Shown here: positions 1 through 10,263 of the stretch, one piece after another
Position numbering within the stretch: the first letter of the stretch is position 1
Layout: each line of letters opens with the position of its first letter
Assembly (NCBI RefSeq): GCF_025024155.1
Contig: NW_026251826.1
Span: 1-64,000, forward strand
DNA: 64,000 nt
Direction of reading: 5' to 3'
DNA from: Gamsiella multidivaricata
Taxonomy: Eukaryota > Mortierellomycota > Mortierellomycetes > Mortierellales > Mortierellaceae
Program-made: the position numbers and the translations under genes
The notes under the pieces: model-generated
The model's input: the letters and a program-made list of their open reading frames with translations, nothing else
Told to the model about the DNA's origin: nothing
Database searches by the model: none

Positions 1-1822
1 TGGTGGCTTCCCGAACTGCAACTCTGATAAGATCGCCGAGAACTTGATGGATATTTGGGGCGAAGGTCTGAGACCCGTTTTCCTCATTGACGAGGTGTCG
101 ATGATCTCAGGAATGATGCTGACGGCTCTATCCAGAGCACTTCAGGAAGCAGCGGAGGTAGATCGTGGTAATGTCTTCGGTGGCTTCCCAGTGGTGATGT
201 TTGGTGACTTTGGGCAGCTTGGGCCAATCAACAAGGCTCTTGATACCACAGACTGGCTGTGGAAATCTGACGTCTATAGGAGCTTCCAGCGGATGGATCT
301 TTTGCAAGCCTGCCGACAGTCCACGGATCCAGGATTCAAGTCGATGCTTGACGATATCAGGCGCGGGGAACTGAATTCTGCCATGGCCGGCGTATTCTTG
401 GAGATATGCCGCGCATCCAAGTCCAAGTCTGTTCCTGACGACGCTGTCCATCTGCTATCGTACAAGAGAGAAGTTGCCGGAATTAACCGCAAAAGGTTGA
501 GCGCTTTACCTGGTGAAGAGTGGGTCAACATCGCACGCGATAACGCTGGCATAACTAAAGATCCAGCTAAATGTGAGGCACTCGAGAAAGAAACAGGATT
601 GTTGACAGTTTTGCGGCTGAAAATCGGAGCGAGAGTCATGTGTACGTCAAACGTAGATGTTGCCGGCGGCCTAGTCAACGGGACTACTGGTGTGGTGATC
701 AATATCTTCGGGAAAAACGTTGTACAGATAAGGACGGACGAGGGAGAGAGGATGTTCAATATCCGGCCAGAGCCCAGGTTGACAAGAAGCAATGGTCAAG
801 AGCGGCTACAAATCCCGTTGGTGCTCGCTTGGGCGATGACTATCCACAAATGTCAGTCGTTAACTCTGCGCAAGGCTGTCGTACACTTGAGCAACGTGTT
901 CGCCTCGGGTCAGGCCTACGTTGCTCTGAGCAGAGTTCGCACAAGAGACGATTTATTCATCGAGGGTTGGAAGCTCCGTGGTCTGCTCAACGTGAAGCAC
1001 GCTATCCAAACCCGCTTGACCAAGGAATCCGAGGACGCCAGAACCGCAATTGACGACAACATAGAGGAGTTGGAGGAGCGAATAGCAGACCGATCAAGGA
1101 CTGAAGTGGAAGTTTGGGACCATCGCCGAGAGATTGACCCAGTTGAAAGTTGGGAAAAAATTCGTAATGTTCACGCGCGGCTTGCCGATCGGCAGGATGG
1201 TGGTGATGATGGAGAGTCTGATCGACAGGATGATAGTGATGATGGAGCGTCCAGTCAAAATTGGAATTCTGACGGCGATGTACCCTATGCGAGCTCAGTG
1301 TCCGCGTCTGAATCGGATATGAAATCGGTGTCGAGAGTGCCTCAAGAGTATGAACCAAGCTCTGCTTCTGAGTACAGTGAAGATGATGAGTCTGACAGAA
1401 GTTCAAATAGTGATAACGATGTGCCATTGAACGGTGGATCGAGTGACACAGTGGAGACGAAACAGGAAGAGTCGCTGATCGGGAAAAAATTGCCTGAGAC
1501 AGGATTCAATATTATCCGCTCAGAGAAGAGGAAGCATTATGGTGCCTCTGACAGCGGCAGCGACGTATCGGACGGACCTACCGGAAGTATGAGATCGAGC
1601 ATGTTGCTTGCAGGACAAGTGATGAGAAGGAGGCCGTTTCTCAACCGATCGAGGAAGCGGATCCGCGAGGGATCATCAGATGATGACAATGAGGACGATG
1701 GAGCACGAGTCTCCCATGGAGCAGTATCGCTAAAAAGAAAGGCGTGTGACGATATCGGAGCCTTTAGCCATATGAAAAAGATGCGGGAAGATGAGGATGC
1801 ATCAGTTGAAGGCTACGAATAA
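1..1822 (+). CDS. PIF1-like DNA helicase, 5' end outside the window
   Basis: The frame is open to the window edge, so the start and Walker A motif lie upstream. Visible SF1B motifs are Walker B (FLIDEVSM, about 24 codons in), motif III (GDFGQLGP), the motif before the SH3-like insert (LKIGARVMCTSN...NGTTG), motif V (AWAMTIHKCQSLTL) and motif VI (YVALSRVRT). PIF1 enzymes are 5'-3' helicases that unwind G-quadruplexes and replication barriers, and large families of them, including Helitron-borne ones, are common in early-diverging fungi. The last ~250 codons form an acidic Ser/Asp-rich tail with basic KRKR patches, probably a disordered nuclear region. No Rep domain is visible here, so a Helitron origin cannot be shown. 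The stop overlaps an AATAAA-like signal near 1818. Confidence 0.88.
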   Translation, partial: GGFPNCNSDKIAENLMDIWGEGLRPVFLIDEVSMISGMMLTALSRALQEAAEVDRGNVFGGFPVVMFGDFGQLGPINKALDTTDWLWKSDVYRSFQRMDLLQACRQSTDPGFKSMLDDIRRGELNSAMAGVFLEICRASKSKSVPDDAVHLLSYKREVAGINRKRLSALPGEEWVNIARDNAGITKDPAKCEALEKETGLLTVLRLKIGARVMCTSNVDVAGGLVNGTTGVVINIFGKNVVQIRTDEGERMFNIRPEPRLTRSNGQERLQIPLVLAWAMTIHKCQSLTLRKAVVHLSNVFASGQAYVALSRVRTRDDLFIEGWKLRGLLNVKHAIQTRLTKESEDARTAIDDNIEELEERIADRSRTEVEVWDHRREIDPVESWEKIRNVHARLADRQDGGDDGESDRQDDSDDGASSQNWNSDGDVPYASSVSASESDMKSVSRVPQEYEPSSASEYSEDDESDRSSNSDNDVPLNGGSSDTVETKQEESLIGKKLPETGFNIIRSEKRKHYGASDSGSDVSDGPTGSMRSSMLLAGQVMRRRPFLNRSRKRIREGSSDDDNEDDGARVSHGAVSLKRKACDDIGAFSHMKKMREDEDASVEGYE

Positions 1823-2218
1823 AGTCATGAGATGTTATAATTGAGCATACCGTGTATTCATTTGGCCTATTCAACCATGTTGTGCTTATTGCGTGTCGAA
1901 CATACTTTGGACAACTATTCTTAGATTGCATTTTCGGGGGTAATAGGTTTTTCACTACACTCTTCGTATGTCATTTCTGCATTTGGACATATGGCAATAA
2001 CAAGTTGCCATTTCTTTGCGTGCTTTATGTCCACGGCATGGCATGTCGAAATCAGGCGTAATGACGTCCTTCTTTTTTACCTGCGCATTTGAAACGTATG
2101 AGTCTTGCGGAGATTCTGGCTGAACTAACTATTATTAATTTGTGGCTAATTCTCGAAGAGCTCAAAGTCGAAAAAATTAGCTTCATGTGACTGACAACAC
2201 AATCTTAGAGCTAAAAAC
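1823..2218. other. Intergenic, no gene seen
   Basis: AT-rich spacer between the helicase stop and the F-box TATA box. The short open frames here have no recognisable content. Confidence 0.6.
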
Positions 2219-2225
2219 TATATAA
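2219..2225 (+). promoter_or_regulatory. TATA box of the F-box gene
   Basis: TATATAA lies about 125 bp before the ATG at 2348. The in-frame ATG at 2228 is only a few bases past the TATA box and would be upstream of transcription, which favours 2348 as the start. Confidence 0.6.
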
Positions 2226-2347
2226 GGATGAGACCGAGGTCATTACACACACACCCAATTAATGATAATCTCGCTAACCATTGCCACCCTCTCCCCGTAT
2301 TTCCTCCTTGTATAATACTTTCTATCACGCCTGTTTCCATCCTCTCA

Positions 2348-4054
2348 ATGTTTGACATTCCCGAGCTACTTGACAGAGTCCTTTCGCTACTCTCAATGCA
2401 AGACTTGGCACGCTGTACCCTGGTGAACAAGCAATGGTATGATGCTGCGATTCCGTATCTGTGGCATACCATCCCTCCTCTATGGCCTGCTCTATGGTCC
2501 AAAAGTTCCTTCCAAGAAATAGTCCTGGGAGATTATATGCAAGCACAAAGGCACCAAGAACATCCATGGCCAAAGCGAGATTTGTTCAAAAGCGGAGTTA
2601 ACGCTGGACGGAAGGTTCCTGCGCGTCAGTCAAGTCTTTCCAAGTATGGTCCGTGGATCAGAAACCTCTCCGGTCCTCAATTTCTCTTCAAGGAGCTAAA
2701 GAGTACGAAAACGATGCCTGGTCAGAAGGAGCTTCTTTCCCACTTTCTGAAGCACTGTGTCGGTGTCAGGGTGCTCTCTCTCAATATTGACTGGGATGAG
2801 CGTGATCGCTTCAACTGCCTCCACAAGGTTGTTGCCGACAGTATCGCCCCGAATCTACGAGAGCTCCGTTTGTGTGTTAGCTCATCATCTATAATGGACT
2901 CAAGATGGTGTCTCTACATCATGTCTCAATGCTCGTCTCGGTTAGAAAAGCTAGTAATCAGGAACGCTGAAAAGTCATACTACCTGGGCCATATTGATCC
3001 AGACAGGCTACCCGTTGCAACTGGAACGCTTTGCGGACTCAAGGAGCTTGTACTCGACCATTGTTGGTACAAGGAGGATGCATCAAGCTGGGATTGGTTC
3101 TGGAGGAGCTGTGGCAATGTTGAGAGACTGGAGCTCGGGAAGTGGAGTCGTCTTCTCATGGACGACATGGAAGCCCGTATAAGAGACTACCTTCCTAACG
3201 TTGATAGCATCGTTTTCAAAGATAAGAGGAATAGTCAGGCTATCGCCCCTCTGCTTTCCGCTTGCACTAGGGGTTGGAAGAACGTTCGAACAGATGTTTC
3301 GTTGGATCCACTCGCCTGTGCTGCCTTGATTAAACACTGTGACACACTGGAAACAGTTCAAGTGACGAATCTTTTGAAGTCTTCCAGCAGAACTTTGCGC
3401 CACATCCTATCCTCCAGTCCAAGACTCCAGGTCATGACCACCACCGATGACAGGTGGTATTACCAACGCCGGTTCCCATTCCTCAAGGCCCAGGATTTTG
3501 TCGATATGCGCCACGACTCAGGAATTTTGACTCCATGGGCAAGCGAGACGTCCCTCAAGGTTCTCAAGACTAAAATCACCTGCACTCCGAGGCCAGATGT
3601 CACCGAGCTGTTGGATGGACGACAGCGCATTGGTTTTCCTCCAGGATTCCATATCCAACATGTTCAACAACGGGTCTACGAACGTCTTGCAAGGTTCATA
3701 AACCTGGAAGAGTTGATTTTAGGACATGGCACAATGGTAAAAGCAAGATATGGTACTCACTATGATAACTACCGCGAGGATTATCAATATGAGTGTCTCG
3801 AGATGACCCTTGAAAGCGGACTGGCTCAGCTAAAGAGATTGAAGAACCTCCGAGTGTTGGATGTTCAAATGATGGCTCAGCGGATCGGTCTCAAGGAGGT
3901 GCAGTGGATGACTCAGAACTGGCCGAAGCTGCAAGTAATCCAAGGTCTTCACGATGATGGCGACAACCTCAAGGCAGCCGAATGGCTGTGGAAACACTCT
4001 CCTATGATTACAGTGGAGGTGTCGTCCAGGGCTTCTATTGCGCGACAATTCTGA
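2348..4054 (+). CDS. F-box protein with LRR-like C-terminal region
   Basis: Single exon, 568 codons. It starts with an F-box (MFDIPELLDRVLSLLSMQDL...CTLVNKQWYDAAIPYLWHTI), the Skp1-binding module of SCF ubiquitin ligases. The rest contains leucine-rich segments such as LRELRLCV, LEKLVIRN, LKELVLDHCW and LKRLKNLRVLDV, typical of irregular leucine-rich substrate-binding regions in fungal F-box proteins. The start is chosen because the F-box begins at this Met and because the upstream in-frame ATG lies almost on the TATA box. Expected role: choosing targets for ubiquitination. The substrate is unknown. No disabling change is seen. Confidence 0.85.
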   Translation: MFDIPELLDRVLSLLSMQDLARCTLVNKQWYDAAIPYLWHTIPPLWPALWSKSSFQEIVLGDYMQAQRHQEHPWPKRDLFKSGVNAGRKVPARQSSLSKYGPWIRNLSGPQFLFKELKSTKTMPGQKELLSHFLKHCVGVRVLSLNIDWDERDRFNCLHKVVADSIAPNLRELRLCVSSSSIMDSRWCLYIMSQCSSRLEKLVIRNAEKSYYLGHIDPDRLPVATGTLCGLKELVLDHCWYKEDASSWDWFWRSCGNVERLELGKWSRLLMDDMEARIRDYLPNVDSIVFKDKRNSQAIAPLLSACTRGWKNVRTDVSLDPLACAALIKHCDTLETVQVTNLLKSSSRTLRHILSSSPRLQVMTTTDDRWYYQRRFPFLKAQDFVDMRHDSGILTPWASETSLKVLKTKITCTPRPDVTELLDGRQRIGFPPGFHIQHVQQRVYERLARFINLEELILGHGTMVKARYGTHYDNYREDYQYECLEMTLESGLAQLKRLKNLRVLDVQMMAQRIGLKEVQWMTQNWPKLQVIQGLHDDGDNLKAAEWLWKHSPMITVEVSSRASIARQF

Positions 4055-4365
4055 ATGATATATCGAAGGAACAGCTCTATAGTCGAGTGACACTAAAGCC
4101 ATCGAAAGAAATATATGTCTTATGAACTGCATTGTTGGTGATAGCATTGATCCTAGTATAGTCATTGATATAAAGCACCTTTCTTTCTCATTGTGTTCAC
4201 TCATATCGAGCAGGTTGAAAGGGTCAACCAGCGTTTATTGTTTTTGTTCTTTATCCTTGCGACAGCTATACAAACAAAGAGCGCGCTACCAACATATATA
4301 CACAAGCCACACACATCCTACACAGCAACATATACTCTTTTCTATTACTTCGGTTCCTAATTACC
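4055..4365. other. Intergenic with promoter-like sequence
   Basis: Contains a TATA-like ACATATATAC stretch near 4295 and an A-rich leader before the ATG at 4366. No gene is seen within it. Confidence 0.4.
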
Positions 4366-4554
4366 ATGCCCGACCCAGTACCTACTGGAGACCTCTCTGG
4401 GATTGCTTCGGCTATGCCTTTGCCCGAGCACACTCCTCAATCGCAGTCCCAGCCCTCCCTGAACACTATGCTAGATATTCATGAGGGCGGATCAATTTAT
4501 GGGAAGAAACCGGGTCGGGAAAAAAAAAGTTCGCAAATTGCGGCAAAACCTTAA
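4366..4554 (+). pseudogene. Short ORF, probable 5' stub of a truncated gene
   Basis: A 62-codon frame beginning MPDPVPTGDLSGIASAMPLP, Pro/Ser/Gln-rich, with a good upstream context (ATTACCATG). The last ~15 codons run into an A-rich stretch and look unrelated to the rest, so the gene seems cut off near 4500. I do not recognise the family. It could also be a genuine short unknown protein. Confidence 0.35.
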
Positions 4555-4876
4555 TTTATTGGCAAAAACCGGGCAGCACCACACCTCACTTTCCCAGCCA
4601 CACCTCAATCCTTCTTCTAAAAAAAATTAACCGCGGCTCATCTCGATCGATGTGAATATAGACAGCTAGAACATTCTCTCAGCCACATTCTATCCACTAT
4701 GAGAGCCACACGCTAGCCACAACGAGAGCCACTGTCAGCCACAAACCTTAACTCAGTCCTGTGCTCCTTTGAATCTGTTTTTCTTTTTTTCTTTTTCTTT
4801 CTCGTTTTCTTTTTCTTTGTCTTTGGGGTTTGTCTTTTTATTGTCCTTTTTTTTGTGTTTGTTTTAGTAGCATTAG
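4555..4876. other. Non-coding, GCCACA-rich
   Basis: Contains repeated GAGAGCCAC/CAGCCACA words between 4675 and 4745. Nothing coding is seen. It leads into the TTG microsatellite. Confidence 0.4.
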
Positions 4877-4892
4877 TTGTTGCTGTTGTTGT

Positions 4893-4982
<90 letters not shown>

Positions 4983-5302
4983 TTGTTGCTGTTGCTGCTG
5001 TTGTTGTTGTTGTTTTTGTTGCTGTTGCTGCTGTTGTTTTTGTTGCTGTTGTTGTTTTTGTTGTTTTTGTTGTTTTTGTTGTTTTTGTTGTTGTTGTTGT
5101 TGTTTTTGTTGCTGTTGCTGCTGTTGTTGTTGTTGTTTTTGTTGCTGTTGCTGCTGTTGTTTTTGTTGCTGTTGTTGTTTTTGTTGTTTTTGTTGTTTTT
5201 GTTGTTTTTGTTGTTGTTGTTGTTTTTGTTTTTGTTGTTTTTGTTGCTGTTGCTGCTGTTGTTTTTGTTGCTGTTGTTGTTTTTGTTGTTTGTTGTTGTT
5301 GA
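4877..5302. repeat. (TTG)n/(CAA)n microsatellite with higher-order repeat
   Basis: About 100 bp of pure TTG units are followed by TTG interrupted by TTTTTG and CTG. The interrupted part is built from a roughly 120-bp block (GTTGCTGTTGCTGCTG followed by TTTTTGTTG runs) present twice, with a partial third copy. Every frame is open, giving long poly-Gln, poly-Leu, poly-Cys or poly-Val reading frames, but there is no sign that any is a gene. Confidence 0.9.
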
Positions 5303-5637
5303 GAATGTCTCTCGGGAAAGAATTCAGCAATGGAGGTGGTGAAAGTTAAAGAAAGTCGATAGGAGTGATGTGAAGAACAATTGAGAGGGCGGATGTGGTC
5401 GGTGAATTAAGATGTGGAGAAAATGCGAGAGTAATGGCAAAGGGGATAATGGGCGGAGTCGAAGTAAGAAAAGGTGTGTGAACGCGAGATATGGTGGCAA
5501 AAGGAAGTGATGTGCAGGAGATGGAAACAAACAAACTACTTGAAGACAAGATTAAATCAACTCGGTAACACATCAATAAGAATATAAAAGTGCATTTTAT
5601 TGAGTGTCAAGTGGGCAGAGGAAGCTGCAATAAAAGA
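5303..5637. other. Intergenic, 3' flank of CRN-A
   Basis: Purine-rich, no gene seen. An AATATAAAAG stretch near 5580 is probably AT-rich downstream sequence of CRN-A rather than a promoter. Confidence 0.4.
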
Positions 5638-8600
5638 TTAGCTCCTCTGCTTTTTGGAGCAGTCCTCATCGCCGCTGTCATCGTCGTCAACAGAGCGCTT
5701 TCGAGCATTCTTGAGTCGATTAATAAACTCTACATGCTCCTGGGGGAAAATGTCGCCGAAATTGTCATCGCTGATGTTGATCACGACCTGCTGAACACCA
5801 CTGGGGTCCTTTGGGAGTTCTGAAGGTGCTGGCAGCTTGTCAGTCCATTTGGTAGGGTATGCAACAATCATACTGATGTAGACGTTGTCGGGACAGTACT
5901 TGCGAAAATTCTTTGCGTGGCCCTCAATCTTGGCTGCTGAGACTGTGCTGAGTGCATCATTCCAATCCCTCTCCGAGAAGTTAGACGACCCTTGATGCAG
6001 CTTCATCTGGACAAAAACTGGTACAATCCTTTTCTTGTCGATCCGAATGAAGAAAACCAAGTCTGGTCCCGACGGCTTGGATTTGGGGAAGAAAAATGGC
6101 GCGACAGGCATGTTGTTACGGGTTGATCCATGGTTGACATGAGCGTCCATGAACTCCTCCATCGACATCATCCCGTGAGTCGTGCCCTGCTCGAGTCCAG
6201 GTTCCCTCCAGCCAACAACTTCCACCTTGCCGACGAGAGCTGGACACATATCAGAGATGGGGGGCTGATGCGGCCACTCCGATAGAGGTCGTGTGTTGAA
6301 CGTCTCACTGAAAACCTTCATCATGAACCGCTCAAACACACATCCCTGTTCAATAGCCGTCGACTTTACCATACGTTTCCGCATTTCCCTTGCGAAGTAG
6401 GGATCGATAGCGGCGAAATAGTTCTCGACAGCTTTGGAAACGAAGGGCTCGTTCATCACGGTAACAGCTCTGCCGCGGATGATCTTGATCCGACCGAACG
6501 CATGCTCCACCAATTGAGGATCTACCTCCTTGAGGACAAGGTCGTGATTCCCAAACATGCAACGCTGATACATAAGGAGGCCCAGCATGCTGTCGATAGA
6601 CTCCACAAGCTGATCCTTGTATTTGTTGTGTTTGTCGTGGAGGCGAGATATCTCGTAGCACAAATTGCCTTTGATGTGCCGATGCGCCCAAGATACCAGC
6701 CTGTCCTCTGCATCCTCGATAGTCTTCTTCCATGCACCAGGGTCGCTGTATTCGACAACCCTTTCCTATAGACGGAAAGACAATAAGACTGTGAGTACTG
6801 AGCATACTGTGCGTTCGATCGCTTCATTGCCTCTTTTCTCTTCGAGGTCATCTCAAGTTGACATACCATTGCAGCTATGGCCGGACGATAGCGGCCCGCA
6901 AATTTTTGGAACAGCATCTCGACTGCCTCCTGCGAGAGATATTCGTCCAAAGCCAGCTTTGACTGCTCGTCGTGCAAACAATCCCGCACTCGGGAAATGT
7001 ACGTATTGATCGACTCCTTGTCTGACCAACCTGGGAATTCAAGATACTGGCGTTGTTTTGTTTGTTTTGTGGTGTAGGTAGAAAGAAGAAGTAAAAAGAG
7101 TCAAACATTAGTCAGTCTTTGAGCTCAAACGCGACTGAAAGACAAGCCAGCGTTAATAAAGTTGAACTACTCACCTCAAAGGTAGTCGAGCTGTCCTTCA
7201 GACCAGAACCTGAGCTCTGAACCCAGAAAAGGGTATTTATTGACAAGCCTGTGCCACAGGTAACCAATGTAAGCTGATCATCACCAACGTCCCGAAAAGC
7301 GTGTAAAATTGGAGACAAGAGGGGTCGCGGGGATTCGTCTGAAGAAGACATCGACTGGAAGTCCCCGTTGAATTCGTCGCCAAGAAACTGAGCTTCGTCG
7401 TGGACCACGAGGAGCCTAGTGTCCTCCTTTATCTTTGGTAGACCTCCGTGTTTGATAATGTAGTGTTTCGTGTCTTCAAACTGGTTGCGGACCAAATCGG
7501 AAAGATCGATCTCACGGTGATGTCGAAGGTTGAGAAGTTGGCGAAAGAGGCTGTTGAAGATGTCCTTGAAAAAAACATGCGGGCACACTTGCAGGAGAGT
7601 CCACCTTGCGCTTGTAAATGTCTCACTGCTGTCAGCGACTTTCAAACAGTGCTTGAAAATGAGGAGTCGGGAGAGGAAGAGCAGTAATGTTGCCTTCCTT
7701 GCAAAGGCGTTATTGACTTGTCGGTCGACAATAAAAGATCCTCGGGTATCTTTCAAGTATTTTTGGACGGTAGAGTGAAGCGTGATCATGTCGCTGGAGC
7801 CCCAGTCGTCGCTAGAGGCATTGAAGTAGAACCCCCAGTGCTGAGATAGGAGCTCGATCACAGCGCGGGTTTTGCCACAGCCTACATGAACACGAAGGGA
7901 TGCGGATAAAATTAGTTTGTATAATTAAGTGCTTTTTGTTATTCAGCAACCACACATTACTCAAGGAACCTTACCGGAGACCCCGAAAACGGGTATTTGC
8001 GGTCGATTATTCTCTTTCATCATGTCCAGAATAGATCCAGCCGCATGATTCCTTGATGTCAAGTCAGGCGTGGATGGGTTGGGGAGGTCCATAAACAGCA
8101 GACTCGGTCGAGATTCAGGTGCTTTTCCGAACCCACGACGCCACGCTCTTGGTAAACCACGAATGGGTCCTGAAGTAATAGGTAGAGCCCCTTCGCCCTT
8201 CACAAACGCGTCGAGAAAGGCGACAATTGGTCCAGGAGCAAAGAACTTGTCCGTGATCCGTTTGATGTCAGCATGGAGATCGCCTAATTGTATGGAAAGC
8301 GAAGGCAGGTGGGTCAGTTAGATATACAAATAAAGCAAACAGAGAATGACGCGTGAAGAGGAACGGCTCCTACCAGACAGAGGAGTGCCAGGACGAGAAC
8401 CATCCGAAAGATATCCAGGGAGTGGAGTGGAGGCTCGAGCAGGGATAGGTGCATGGACTATGTTAGTGCAATTGGATGAGTGAATTAAGGTTAGTACAAT
8501 GGACAAGCTCACGCGCAAGGAATGAATGAGAGCAACGCGTGTGCATTACCTGGAGGAGGTCGCTGGACGATGATGTGAATCGTTCTCTTGGCTGGGTTCT

Positions 8601-8895
8601 CGTTGAAGACGTCAGAAAGTTCACGTGTTGCTTTGAGCTTCTTTTTGTCTTTGGCAGGTGTATTGTCGAGAAGAACGGGCAAGTCCTCGTCGTCGTCGTC
8701 GTCGTCGTCTGGGATCGAGACACGCCAAAGGGTAAGCTGGTCTGCATCGACATCACTGAAGTTGTTGGTCTTCTCGGCCTTGATGAGTTTCTTGAGGTCA
8801 TCAACAGTGTCCGTTGAGGCAATCTTGACAGAAAACGCATTGGGTGTGCCCTCTCCATCAACAAGACAGAAAAGGTTCAGGAGGTTGTCGGTCAT
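5638..8895 (-). CDS. CRN-A: intact Crinkler-type protein, ubiquitin-like + P-loop NTPase + REase
   Basis: Six exons on the minus strand: 8895-8550, 8457-8374, 8283-7975, 7881-7175, 7046-6867 and 6765-5638. All have GT-AG borders and sum to 2754 bp (918 codons including the stop). A second ATG lies 15 bp upstream at 8910. The N-terminal ~110 residues have the Crinkler ubiquitin-like header (DADQLTLWRVSIP, IHIIVQRPPPG). The NTPase has Walker A VFGVSGCGKT, split by the exon 3/4 intron, Walker B LLVVHDEAQ and a TCGTGLS sensor-like motif. The C-terminus has a restriction-endonuclease-fold signature: Glu in CVFERF, Asp in SGPDLVFF, and QMK in VFVQMKL. It ends with an acidic then basic KKQRS nuclear-signal-like tail. 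In the CRN/RHS-type effector family this NTPase-nuclease pairing is proposed to act on DNA in the nucleus. No secretion signal is seen, so an internal role is equally possible. Confidence 0.85.
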
Positions 8896-8910
8896 GGTAT
8901 TGCGAAGCAT

Positions 8911-9780
8911 CAAAGGAAAAGAAAGTGCAGGGAAGAAAGTGAGAGTCGTGGAAGAGATTTGGGTGTAGAGAAGGCAAGGAGTAAAAGAAACAAAAAAGAG
9001 AAAAGGATGCAAAATGGAGGTTTAAAAGGAAAAGAAAGAAAAAAAAAGATGAAGGACGAAGAAAAGGCGTGGGAGTGGTGGCACAGGCGATGAGGGTGTG
9101 GGAATGGTGGCAAAAAGAAAGGAGTTGAGGGTGGTGAGAATGAGAAACAAAGGGAGAGCAAAGTCAAAGAGAGAGCATGGGAGCAGTGACAAAGGTAATG
9201 GGCGAGAATGAACAAGGCAAAAAAAAGGGGGAGAAACGATAAGAAAAGACGGAGGAGGGTGGCACAGCAAAGAGATGTGGGAAGAGTGCGCGTGGGAGAG
9301 ACAGAAAAAGGAAGAGGCGCGGAGGGTGGTGGTAAAGGGAGTTGGATAAGGGCGATGAAGGTGTGGGAATGGTGGCAAAAAGGAGAGGTGATAAAGGAGG
9401 TAGCTAGAAACAAAGAAAGACAAGTAAAAAGAGCGTGGGAGCGGTGGCAAAATAATTGTTATTTCCTATACCGCGGGGAAATAAAAATAGTGACGTCACC
9501 AACTCGCGTTATTTTTTTTTTCTTGCTTTTTGCCACCACTCCTCTTTCATCCTTCCACCACTCCTCTTTCATCCTTCCACCACTCCCCACGCCCTTTCAT
9601 CTCTTCAACAGCAACCTCATCTTCACTCCCACGCCTATTTCATCACTACATTTATACCCGACCCTCTTTTCGTCACCCGCCACGCTCATCGTCGCCCTTC
9701 TGTTTCCCTTTCTTATCCTTTACTCTTTCCATCACCTTCTCTTTGTACCCTTCTCCCTTGTTTACCTTAATCCTTCCCCT
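8911..9780 (-). promoter_or_regulatory. CRN-A promoter: mirror-symmetric GTGGCAAA repeats around a CRE
   Basis: From 9060 to 9455 the plus strand carries repeated variants of GTGGGAGCGGTGGCAAA. A palindrome TATTTCC (9460-9466)/GGAAATA (9477-9483) and a perfect CRE TGACGTCA (9491-9498) follow. Beyond that, the complementary TTTGCCACCACTCC type begins (9525-9600). The CRE is about 600 bp before the ATG. The same layout recurs at CRN-B and at 55.8-56.4 kb, so it looks like a family-wide promoter or a mobile promoter-bearing repeat. Confidence 0.55.
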
Positions 9781-9783
9781 GCA

Positions 9784-9948
<165 letters not shown>

Positions 9949-9988
9949 AGGTATATCCTTAATTGATTACGCCATGCATGAGCACATT

Positions 9989-10180
9989 GTCATGAAGTGG
10001 CCCGCTTCATCGGCTCCAGCAGATATACTTCGGGCTCTGCCGAGTCATGAAGTGGTTACGACAGTTGCGGTCATGCACGGCATAGATGTTCCACTGAAAC
10101 GCAATGTCATGAAGTGGCCCGCTTCATCGGCTCCAGCAGATATACTTCGGGCTCTGCCGAGTCATGAAGTGGTTACGACA
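9989..10180. repeat. 75-bp direct repeat, two copies
   Basis: An apparently identical 75-bp unit (GTCATGAAGTGGCCCGCTTC...) sits at 9989-10063 and 10106-10180 with a 42-bp spacer. Each unit begins and ends with CATGAAGTGG. It lies just upstream of the eight-exon gene and may be part of its 5' region. Confidence 0.9.
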
Positions 10181-10263
10181 CTGTGGTTTTCAGTTGATGC
10201 ACTTGAGAGATCACTTTCAAGAAGTGTATACTATTGACATGCCTCTCTCCCTTGTCTAATTTA

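Noticed and set aside
1..1822. Helitron
   Set aside because: Only the helicase C-terminus is in view, with no Rep domain, and no Helitron-like 3' hairpin with CTRR end was found before 2.2 kb.
4713..5349. Long poly-Gln/Leu/Cys/Val open frames on both strands
   Set aside because: All frames are open only because TTG/CAA repeats lack stop codons. There is no start context, splice signal or conserved flank.
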